This document shows positions 35,896 through 42,985 of a stretch of DNA of 64,000 nt, one piece after another (positions within the stretch are counted from its first letter, which is position 1; the number at the start of each line of letters is the position of its first letter). The stretch is from assembly GCF_018138145.1 (NCBI RefSeq), contig NZ_CP073104.1, positions 3,596,001 through 3,660,000 on the forward strand, given 5' to 3'. This stretch comes from Pseudomonas sp. SCA2728.1_7. Its GTDB lineage: Bacteria; Pseudomonadota; Gammaproteobacteria; Pseudomonadales; Pseudomonadaceae. The notes beneath the pieces are model-generated. The model did no database searches. It was given only the letters and a program-made list of their open reading frames with translations, and had not been told where the DNA came from. The translations under genes were made by a program, and so were the position numbers.

Positions 35896-35999
35896 AAAAG
35901 ATCGCAGCCTTCGGCCGCTCCTACAGGAGATCAGTGATCGTCCGCACATTGGTGGACGACGCCGAACAGTGTAGGAGCTGCCGCAGGCTGCGATCTTTT
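35896..35999. terminator. Bidirectional hairpin between msrA and rlmJ
   Basis: A 30-bp arm (35896-35925, AAAAGATCGCAGCC...) and its near-perfect complement (35970-35999, ...GGCTGCGATCTTTT) differ at two positions. T-runs follow the stem on both strands, so it can end both convergent genes. It belongs to the same repeat family as 32067-32137. Confidence 0.7.
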
Positions 36000-36013
36000 G
36001 ATCTTGCCGTTGA

Positions 36014-36853
36014 TCAGCTCTCGGCAATCAGCCAATCCATCTGCCAGCCGCCCTGGGTCTGCCCCAGCTTCTTCGACAACCACGGCAGCAGCTCACGCAA
36101 TTCTTCCTCCAGCCCCCACGGCGGATTGGCAATCGCCATGCCCGAGCCGTTCAGGCTGTTCGGCGTATCCAGCGGATGCACCAGCAATTCCACACGCAGC
36201 AACTTCGGCGCACCGGTGCCGGCCAGATCCTGATAGAACCGACGCAACGCGCGCTGGTCCTTTACCGGATACCAGATCGCCGCCACGGTTTGGCGCATGC
36301 GGCCAATCGCTTCTTTCAACGATGCCGCGCAACGCTGCATTTCATCGAGCTGTTCGAACGGCGGATCAATCAACATCACCGCGCGCTTTTCCTGCACCGG
36401 CAACATCGCCCGCGCGACGTGCCAGCCTTCGCCGAGATGAACCTTGACCCGACGATCACCGGCCATGTTGTCCTTGAGCAGCACGCCGTCTTCCGGGTGC
36501 TTCTCGTTGAGCATCACCCGATCCTGCGGGCGGGTCAGGCGCCGCGCCAGCTCCGGCGAACCCGGGTAGTAGCGCAACTGGCCGTCCGGGTTCATCTCGT
36601 GCAGCACCTTCATGTAGTCGGCGGTCAGCGCCGGCAGATCCGGCTGCTCCCACAAGCGCGCGATGCCTTCCAGGTACTCGCCGGTGCGATTCGCCTGATC
36701 GCCCTGCAAGTCATACAGACCGATGCCGGCGTGCGTGTCGAGATAGGCAAACGGCTGCTCCTTGCGCGACATCAGGGCGATGAGGCGGGTCAAGGTCAGG
36801 TGTTTGAACACATCGGCGTGATTGCCGGCATGGAAGGCGTGACGATAATTCAT
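36014..36853 (-). CDS. rlmJ: 23S rRNA (adenine-2030-N6)-methyltransferase RlmJ
   Basis: 279 residues with the diagnostic N-terminus MNYRHAFHAGNHADVFKHLTL, the SAM-binding YLDTHAGIGLYDL and the catalytic DPPFE (VMLIDPPFEQLDEM, the D/NPPY/F motif of N6-adenine methylases). It methylates A2030 of 23S rRNA before ribosome assembly. Corresponds to PA5019. Convergent with msrA. Confidence 0.95.
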   Translation of the reverse strand: MNYRHAFHAGNHADVFKHLTLTRLIALMSRKEQPFAYLDTHAGIGLYDLQGDQANRTGEYLEGIARLWEQPDLPALTADYMKVLHEMNPDGQLRYYPGSPELARRLTRPQDRVMLNEKHPEDGVLLKDNMAGDRRVKVHLGEGWHVARAMLPVQEKRAVMLIDPPFEQLDEMQRCAASLKEAIGRMRQTVAAIWYPVKDQRALRRFYQDLAGTGAPKLLRVELLVHPLDTPNSLNGSGMAIANPPWGLEEELRELLPWLSKKLGQTQGGWQMDWLIAES

Positions 36854-37336
36854 GGCTGCTCCTGCGAAGGGCGCAAAGTTTACCTTTTACCGGGCGGCAA
36901 GTCAGGGGTTGGCGGCTGAGCGGACAAAAGCCTTTCCCTCACCCTAGCCCTCTCCCGGAGGGAGAGGGGACTGACGGTGGTGATCTTGCGAGTTACATCG
37001 ACCTGAAAGATCGGCGTGATCTCAGGTTTGGCCAAGCGAAGATCAGCGCAAAAGTCGCAAGTCGGCGTACATCACCCAGACAACTCGGCCAGCCCCCCCC
37101 CCCCCCCGAAACAACAACGCATATCCACGCTTGGCCAAGCCAAGTTCACCACTGAAGTCGCAAGTCGGCGCACATCACCCAGACACCTCGGTCAGTCCCC
37201 CCCCCGAAAAAACACCACCACCCAGGCTTGGCCAAGCCAAGTTCACCACTGAAGTCGCAGGTCGGCGTAGATCAGCCAGACAACTCGGTCAGTCCCCTCT
37301 CCCTCTGGGAGAGGGCTAGGGTGAGGGGCTTTGCTT
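36854..37336. repeat. Mosaic repeat island with inverted ends and C-tracts
   Basis: The 483-bp gap holds no gene. Outer ends are inverted copies: CCCTCACCCTAGCCCTCTCC (from about 36937) and its complement near 37300-37327. Between them three degenerate units begin with TTGGCCAAGC at 37028, 37131 and 37228 (periods 103 and 97 bp) and share GTCGGCG.ACATCACCCAGAC. Two homopolymers interrupt it: 15 C at 37093-37107 and 9 C at 37197-37205. Related blocks occur at 48987-49170 and 53701-54085. Confidence 0.8.
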
Positions 37337-37654
37337 TTAGGGCATGCTGCGCAGGCGCCTGCCGATGACATCAAGCACATCACAGCCGTCGCGCAAGGGG
37401 ATCACGCAGAGCTGGGCGAAGTCGCTGAGGATGACGGAGTCGCATTCGACCGAGCCGCGCATGCACATGTTTTCCAGCACCTGGATCACGGCGCGCAAGC
37501 GGTGGTTGGCGGCGTCCATGAGGATGTCGAGGGGCACGTGGGTGTCGATGAACAGGGTGGGCATGTCGCTGCAATTGCCGGTCAGGGCCATGAAGCGGTT
37601 GTCGGGATGGGGGATGATTTTTTCGTAGGGTGGAGCCGTTCGTATTGTCGTCAT
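37337..37654 (-). CDS. DUF6124-type small conserved protein
   Basis: 105 residues, ATG at 37654 with GGAAG 8 bp upstream. IRTAPPYEKIIPHPDNRFMALTGN is like the small Pseudomonas-specific DUF6124 proteins, of which genomes carry several copies. No signal, no membrane segment, no known catalytic motif; one Cys near the centre (GNCSD) and two in EN-MCMRG. Function unknown. The gene has a long leader with conserved-looking hairpins (see 37655-37974) and lies just downstream of the vgrG/DUF4123 pair on the same strand. Confidence 0.7.
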   Translation of the reverse strand: MTTIRTAPPYEKIIPHPDNRFMALTGNCSDMPTLFIDTHVPLDILMDAANHRLRAVIQVLENMCMRGSVECDSVILSDFAQLCVIPLRDGCDVLDVIGRRLRSMP

Positions 37655-37974
37655 TTCTATCTTCCATAGAGTGTAAAAGTGAACTGCCGCATTCCTTCCT
37701 ACGGGATTGGGTGGCAGCCGTGCACGGGAGTAGGAAACCGACCCATGGAATTCGGCCACGCCGAAGCGTGTCCCGCACACAGCCGCCGCTGACGACATTG
37801 CTCACACAAGTTACGTGCCGCAATTCAAACAACAGCGCTGATGCACCATAGGTAGAGGGCTCCTACACCCTGTCACCACTCTCGCAGTGACAACGAAAAG
37901 ACTATCCCTGCAACCCCACCAGTCATGAACCGCCGCAACTCGAAGGAATCGTCCGAGACCTTCGCCCCGAAAAC
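37655..37974 (-). other. Structured leader region upstream of the DUF6124 gene
   Basis: No gene is supported in these 320 bp. Two hairpins stand out: TTCCTAC (37696-37702) with GTAGGAA (37730-37736), enclosing GGTGGCAGCCGTGCACGGG, and CACGC/GCGTG around a TTCG tetraloop on the minus strand (37757-37770). Similar leaders precede DUF6124-like genes in other pseudomonads as far as I recall, and the fold is reminiscent of phage P4-type antisense RNA (C4). This is only a suggestion. Confidence 0.4.
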
Positions 37975-38688
37975 TCACTCCGACTCTGCCAGCAAAAACG
38001 CCAGTAACGCCGATTGCGACGAATCTTCCGACATTGAAACCTGAAAAAACCGCCTCACCTTGCAACGCAAAACCGCCTCGGGAAAGGCCTCGAAAAGAAC
38101 CGGATATTCTTCGCTCAACCACTGCAACGCATTAGCCGTTCGAACGTCATTACCCTGCTGCGCCAACACCGATTCCGGCACCTGCCACCAAGGAAATATC
38201 CGCCCCGAAACCTGCGCCCTGCCACCAACCTCCAGCGCCTGCCCATTGATCAAACAACGCCCGATCAGCGGGAACAGCTGCGCCGCGCCCACCTCATCGG
38301 CCTGCAAAATCGGCAACAGAAACCGCCCATCCCAAAAACGAAAAAACACCGTTTTGCCGTCCGGCATCAGCACTTGGGTCAGGCTGCGAAAGTGCGCCAG
38401 CACCTCTTCAAGACTCGCCGAAGACACCGCCAACCATCCCCAATCCCGCGATTCGGTAGTGGCGACCCAATGCAGTAACTCACTGTCAGTAGCGACAATT
38501 CCCACGTAAGGCATCACCGCATCCCACTCGGCATAGATCGTCTCGGCCCAGATCGGACTCGCCATGTCTGGCCAACCCTCAAGCGGCTTCGCCTCGCTGG
38601 CATTGCTGAATACCGCGAACAATTGCTCGGATGCTTGCAAAGGTTCGCGCGCCAACCAATCGGCAGGCAAAAGAAAATCAGGCTGCAC
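37975..38688 (-). CDS. DUF4123 protein, type VI secretion adaptor (Tap/TEC type)
   Basis: 237 residues when started at the GTG at 38686-38688, which has AAGGA 8 bases upstream and overlaps the vgrG end by 11 bp; an ATG at 38736 would give 253 residues with a poor N-terminus. Blocks YVGIVATDSELLHWVA, GWLAVSSASLEEVLAHFRSLTQVL and TVFFRFWDGRFLLPIL are typical of DUF4123. Such adaptors load a specific effector onto the VgrG encoded beside them. Here no effector gene follows: the next 320 bp are non-coding. Confidence 0.85.
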   Translation of the reverse strand: MQPDFLLPADWLAREPLQASEQLFAVFSNASEAKPLEGWPDMASPIWAETIYAEWDAVMPYVGIVATDSELLHWVATTESRDWGWLAVSSASLEEVLAHFRSLTQVLMPDGKTVFFRFWDGRFLLPILQADEVGAAQLFPLIGRCLINGQALEVGGRAQVSGRIFPWWQVPESVLAQQGNDVRTANALQWLSEEYPVLFEAFPEAVLRCKVRRFFQVSMSEDSSQSALLAFLLAESE

Positions 38689-40693
38689 AGAGACCGTCCT
38701 TGCAACGCTCACACTCTTCGCAGAATGGCGCATCACCCTTGAAACTCATGATTTGTGCAGCGGTGAGCATGGCAGCCGGCGCGGCGGCGAGTTTCTCCGG
38801 CAATCCCGGTACAACCGGCGCGGCACTCATCGCCGCCATCGGCGCACCACCCACAACAATCGGCACGCTGCTGAAAATGCCGCCGGGGCCGATGTTGATC
38901 CACTGCCCGCCCGCCTGAATCGTCGCACTCGCACCACCGTCGATGACCACTTGCTGACCGGCGCTGACGTGGAATTGCCCATTGGCGCTGATCGCCTGAT
39001 TGCTCACGCGAATATGCCGATCGCCGATCACGCTCAGATGATCGTCCTGCCTCACTTCGGTCTGCCGCTGACCATGAGTGATGCGTTGCTCATCAGCCTT
39101 CAACTCGTGGCGGGCGGTGCCGGTGACGACGATGCTGCGCTGGTTGTCGACCTGCACCTGTTGATCATTCAGCACATGCTGCGTCCAGTTGCGCTGGGCG
39201 CGCAGGTAGATTTCTTCGGCGCCCTTGCGATCCTCAATGCGCAGTTCGTTGTAGCCACCACCGCCAGGGCTGCTCTGACTGCGGAAAATACTACGAGTCT
39301 TGTCCGCCGGCAGATCCAGCGGGATCGGCGTCGCGGCGTTAGGCAGACAGCCCACGACCAAAGGTTTGTCGGCGTCGGCATCGATGAAACCGACCAGCAC
39401 TTCCATTCCCACGCGCGGAATCAACACACTGCCGTAACGGTCATGGGCCCAACCGCTGGCAACGCGCAGCCAGCAACTGGAATGCTCGTTCAATTCACCG
39501 TCGCGATCCCAGGCCAGTTGCACCTTGACCCGGCCGTACTCATCGCAGTGGATTTCGGTGTCTTTCGGCCCGGTCACAACCGCTGGTTGATAACCGGGCA
39601 TGCGTGGTTTTTCCGGCCCCAGCGTCGGGCGAAAGAACACGTCCCACGGCGTGGCGAGAAAGCTATTCCGGTAGCCCTGAAATCCCTCGCCATCGCTGGT
39701 CACCGATTCCTCCAGCACTTGCGGCTGGCGGCCATGGTGTTCAACGGCAGTCAGCAGCCACAGGTCATTCCAGTCGTGGCGCGGATGCTCGGTCAGTTGC
39801 AGGAAATGTCCGCAAACCAGTGCGGATTCGTCGCTGATGCCTTCGGCCTGACGGTAATCGGCGACATGTCGCTCAAGTGCCCGCTGGGCGAGATGCTTGC
39901 CGGTTTCACGATCGTTGAATTGTCCGGGGAAGTGATAGTCCTCCAGCACTGGGCGTTGCTCAGCGTCGACACGACTTTCCAACTGCAGTCGCGGCTTGAT
40001 GAAATTGTAATCGCGCCGGCTGACCACGCTGGTGCGGGTTTCCACGCGAACATTGAAACGCTGGATTGCCGGCGCACCAGCGGACATGCCACTGCCCGGC
40101 AGATACACCGTCGACTCGGCGAGACGCGGGAACACGGTCTGGTCATCGCCGAACACCAATAGGTGACCTTGCGGGCTGTGCTGAAAGTGGTAATGAATGC
40201 CGACCTCGGCACACAGACGCTGGATAAACGCCAGATCGCTCTCGGCGTACTGCACGCAATACTCGCGAACCGGGTATTCGCTGCCTAACCGAAACTCGAA
40301 AGCATCCCGAAGGATCGCGTGATCCTTAAGCACCTGCGCAACAATTTGCGGCACGCTCTGATGCTGGAAAATCCGCTGATTGATGCGGTGTCCCAGATAC
40401 GTCAGACGTGGCACGAGGCTTAAGTGATAGCGCGTCAGACGTTTCCCCGAATCGCCCTGCCCGACCTGATAAATCTGACCATGAACACCAGAACCCTGAG
40501 CATCAAAACTCAGAAACGCCTGACAGTGCAGCAGGCTTTCGAGGTCAAGGTCCGGTCGCTCACTGACCAGTTCCAGCTCGAAACGAAAGGGTTGGCTGAT
40601 GGCTTCCTTGCCCGTGAACTCAAGGACTTTGAGGTCATGTTGGGCGCCTTCGAGGGTCAACGTGAAACGCGGTTGATTGGCAGGCGCGAACAT
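38678..40693 (-). CDS. vgrG: Type VI secretion spike protein VgrG (TssI), orphan
   Basis: 671 residues. The N-terminal gp27-like part (RFTLTLEGAQHDLKVLEFTGKEAISQPF) and gp5-like OB fold (VTGPKDTEIHCDEYGRVKVQLAWDRDGE and RVASGWAHDRYGSVLIPRVGMEVLV) are complete, followed by the beta-helix needle (about 480-600). The C-terminus has an Ala/Met stretch and a tail with four Cys (CEECERCKDGLC). No catalytic extension. It is separated from any T6SS structural cluster in the window and is paired only with the DUF4123 adaptor. Confidence 0.95.
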   Translation of the reverse strand: MFAPANQPRFTLTLEGAQHDLKVLEFTGKEAISQPFRFELELVSERPDLDLESLLHCQAFLSFDAQGSGVHGQIYQVGQGDSGKRLTRYHLSLVPRLTYLGHRINQRIFQHQSVPQIVAQVLKDHAILRDAFEFRLGSEYPVREYCVQYAESDLAFIQRLCAEVGIHYHFQHSPQGHLLVFGDDQTVFPRLAESTVYLPGSGMSAGAPAIQRFNVRVETRTSVVSRRDYNFIKPRLQLESRVDAEQRPVLEDYHFPGQFNDRETGKHLAQRALERHVADYRQAEGISDESALVCGHFLQLTEHPRHDWNDLWLLTAVEHHGRQPQVLEESVTSDGEGFQGYRNSFLATPWDVFFRPTLGPEKPRMPGYQPAVVTGPKDTEIHCDEYGRVKVQLAWDRDGELNEHSSCWLRVASGWAHDRYGSVLIPRVGMEVLVGFIDADADKPLVVGCLPNAATPIPLDLPADKTRSIFRSQSSPGGGGYNELRIEDRKGAEEIYLRAQRNWTQHVLNDQQVQVDNQRSIVVTGTARHELKADEQRITHGQRQTEVRQDDHLSVIGDRHIRVSNQAISANGQFHVSAGQQVVIDGGASATIQAGGQWINIGPGGIFSSVPIVVGGAPMAAMSAAPVVPGLPEKLAAAPAAMLTAAQIMSFKGDAPFCEECERCKDGLCAA

Positions 40694-40857
40694 CCGATGT
40701 CTCTCTGCAGTGTGAGGGCGGGCGATTCTGCATGAGGGGCAAGGGGTGATGAATGGGTGACGGGAAAATCAGATTTGCCCTACCCTCATTGACGAAAAAA
40801 CCTGCAAAAAGCGGCGCCTTCAACTACAGACAAGTCTCCAAAACCACCACCGAACCT

Positions 40858-40946
40858 TGTAGGAGTGAGCCTGCTCGCGATAGCAGTGTGACAGTCAACA
40901 TTTTCGTTACTGATACACCGCTATCGCGAGCAGGCTCACTCCTACA
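40858..40946. repeat. REP pair (BIME)
   Basis: Inverted units TGTAGGAGTGAGCCTGCTCG and its complement flank a 30-nt centre. Same family as at 46989 and 61403. Confidence 0.85.
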
Positions 40947-40980
40947 GGGGAGCGCGGTGAATCAGAGAAAACATGGGCAC

Positions 40981-41018
40981 AAAAAAACGGCCCGTCTCCT
41001 GTAGGAAACGGGCCGTTT
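40981..41018 (-). terminator. Intrinsic terminator of putP
   Basis: AAACGGCCCGT (40985-40995) pairs with ACGGGCCGTTT (41008-41018). On the minus strand the stem ends in a seven-T run (40981-40987). It lies 25 bp after the putP stop. Confidence 0.8.
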
Positions 41019-41043
41019 TCGGGTGAGCTTCAGCTCAGAACAA

Positions 41044-42528
41044 TCACTTGTTCAAGTGGAAATCTTTTTCCGCTGCTTCGAAGCGCTGCACCATGCCTCT
41101 GGTCGGCTCGCCCATCTTGCTGACGATGTAGATGGCCAGGCTGGCGAAGATGAAGCCCGGGATGATTTCGTACAGACCCATCACCTCGAAATGCTTCCAC
41201 ACCACCACGGTGATCGCGCCGACCAGGATACCGGCCAGTGCGCCGTCGCGGGTCATTTCTTTCCAGATAACCGAGATCAGCACAACCGGACCGAACGCAG
41301 CACCGAAACCGGCCCAAGCGTAGGACACCAGACCCAGTACGCGGTTTTCCGGGTTGGCCGCCAGGGCGATCGCGATCAGTGCAACCAACAGCACCATGGC
41401 GCGGCCGACCCAGACCAGCTCCAGTTGCGAAGCGGATTTACGCAGGAAGGTTTTGTAGAAGTCTTCGGTCAGGGCGCTCGAGCACACCAGCAACTGGCAG
41501 CTCAAAGTACTCATCACAGCGGCCAGAATGGCCGACAGCAGCACGCCGGCAATCCATGGGTTGAAGAGGATCTTGGCCAGTTCGATGAACACACGCTCGT
41601 GGTTCTCGGTCACGGGACCGGCAACTTCCGGGTGCGCCGAGAAGTACGCGATACCGAAGAAGCCCACGGCCACGGTGCCACCCAGGCACAGGATCATCCA
41701 GGTCATGGAAATGCGACGCGCCTTGGCGATCGATTTCACCGAATCCGCCGCCATGAATCGGGCGAGGATGTGCGGTTGACCGAAGTAGCCCAGACCCCAG
41801 CCCATCAGCGAGATGATGCCGATGAAAGTGGTGCCTTTGAGCATGTCGAAGTTGCTTGGGTCATTGGCTTCAATGGCGAGGAACGTGGTGTCGACGCCGC
41901 CGGTAGCCAGCAGGACGATGATCGGCGTGAGGATCAGCGCGAAAATCATCAGCGTGGCTTGTACGGTGTCAGTCCAGCTCACCGCGAGGAAACCGCCAAC
42001 GAAGGTGTAGGCAATCGTCGCTGCAGCACCGGCCCACAGCGCTGTCTCGTAGGACATGCCGAAGGTGCTTTCGAACAGACGCGCGCCAGCGACGATGCCG
42101 GATGCGCAGTAAATGGTGAAGAACACCAGAATCACGATCGCCGAAATGATGCGCAGCAGGCCGCTTTTGTCTTCGAAACGGCTGGAGAAGTAGTCCGGCA
42201 GGGTCAGGGCATCGCCGTTGTGCTCGGTCTGCACACGCAGACGGCCGGCGACGAACAGCCAGTTCAGATAAGCACCGACGATCAGGCCGATGGCGATCCA
42301 GCTTTCGGACAGACCGGACATGTAGATGGCGCCCGGCAGGCCCATCAACAGCCAGCCGCTCATGTCGGAAGCACCGGCAGACAGCGCGGTGACGACGCTG
42401 CCCAGGCTACGGCCGCCAAGAATATAGTCAGACAGGTTATTGGTGGAGCGATAGGCCATGAAGCCGATCAGCACCATTGCTGCGATGTAGATCACGAACG
42501 TGATCAGTGTTGGATTGCTTACGCTCAT
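41044..42528 (-). CDS. putP: Sodium/proline symporter PutP
   Basis: 494 residues, 13 transmembrane segments of the SSS family. N-terminus MSVSNPTLITFVIYIAAMVLIGFMAYRSTNNLSDYILGGRSLG is typical, including the Ser/Asp sites of the Na+-binding region; SAGASDMSGWLLMGLPGAIY and YTFVGGFLAVSWTDTVQ are diagnostic. The start at 42528 is chosen because the upstream frame (to 42582) is not family-like. Imports proline with Na+ for use as carbon and nitrogen source. Divergent from putA and very probably repressed by PutA through the GTTGCA sites in the 457-bp spacer. Confidence 0.96.
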   Translation of the reverse strand: MSVSNPTLITFVIYIAAMVLIGFMAYRSTNNLSDYILGGRSLGSVVTALSAGASDMSGWLLMGLPGAIYMSGLSESWIAIGLIVGAYLNWLFVAGRLRVQTEHNGDALTLPDYFSSRFEDKSGLLRIISAIVILVFFTIYCASGIVAGARLFESTFGMSYETALWAGAAATIAYTFVGGFLAVSWTDTVQATLMIFALILTPIIVLLATGGVDTTFLAIEANDPSNFDMLKGTTFIGIISLMGWGLGYFGQPHILARFMAADSVKSIAKARRISMTWMILCLGGTVAVGFFGIAYFSAHPEVAGPVTENHERVFIELAKILFNPWIAGVLLSAILAAVMSTLSCQLLVCSSALTEDFYKTFLRKSASQLELVWVGRAMVLLVALIAIALAANPENRVLGLVSYAWAGFGAAFGPVVLISVIWKEMTRDGALAGILVGAITVVVWKHFEVMGLYEIIPGFIFASLAIYIVSKMGEPTRGMVQRFEAAEKDFHLNK

Positions 42529-42674
42529 TAAGTTACGCCCTGGCTTTGTTTTTATGTAGCAGCGGTGATGAACCGCGCGCAAACGACGACGTTTGGCAGA
42601 CGATTTCAGATCCCGCGCATTTAGGACTGATGTTTCCCCAGGAAAGCCACCAGCCGATGCACCGGGTTATCCCG

Positions 42675-42746
42675 GTTGCACCTAGGGCGCGAATGCTATG
42701 CAACAAACCAAAAAAGGTGCAACCAGTTTCGCGCGAATTAGTTGCA
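42675..42746. promoter_or_regulatory. PutA operator cluster, putP side (four GTTGCA sites)
   Basis: GTTGCA occurs at 42675-42680 and 42741-42746 (plus) and at 42699-42704 and 42718-42723 (minus). Several are embedded in GGTTGCACC. GTTGCA is the known core recognised by the ribbon-helix-helix domain of PutA. Located 147-218 bp upstream of putP. Confidence 0.75.
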
Positions 42747-42897
42747 CCTAGTCGGATATTCCGAGAAACAGGCAGTTTTTGCTCCCTTTTAGCGCAGTCA
42801 GAGGGTGTTGCTAGAAGTAAAAGCACCAAGCAAGTGCGGCATTTGCGTACCAGAAAATAATTCCTGACGAAGCGTTTATTTTTCCGACAAAAAAAGG

Positions 42898-42913
42898 GTT
42901 GCACCCGGTTGCA
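42898..42913. promoter_or_regulatory. PutA operator pair close to putA
   Basis: Two GTTGCA sites in the same direction, 42898-42903 and 42908-42913, start 10 bp apart, one helical turn, 73-88 bp before the putA ATG. Side-by-side PutA dimers would block a putA promoter here (autoregulation). Confidence 0.75.
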
Positions 42914-42985
42914 CCTCTCTCAGCGCACGGCTAATCTTGCCGCCAGCTGATGCCACGCAACTGTGGCAACCATGAGGATAAAAAT

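Larger units (their letters stand above)
40694..41043. other. Spacer between vgrG and putP: REP pair and putP terminator
   Basis: 350 bp without a gene. It holds the vgrG leader (to about 40800), a REP pair at 40858-40946 and the putP terminator at 40981-41018. No clear sigma-54 or sigma-70 promoter for vgrG was recognised. Confidence 0.6.
42529..42985. other. putP-putA divergent control region
   Basis: 457 bp, AT-richer than the genes, with six GTTGCA sites in two groups (separate entries). No ORF is supported. The putA ribosome site GAGGAT lies 5-6 bp before ATG 42986. I could not pick a promoter with confidence. Confidence 0.6.

Noticed and set aside
37811..38122. 103-codon minus-strand ORF as missing T6SS effector
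   Set aside because: It overlaps the end of the DUF4123 gene in another frame, is Gly/Arg/Val-rich without motifs, and no ribosome site was seen.
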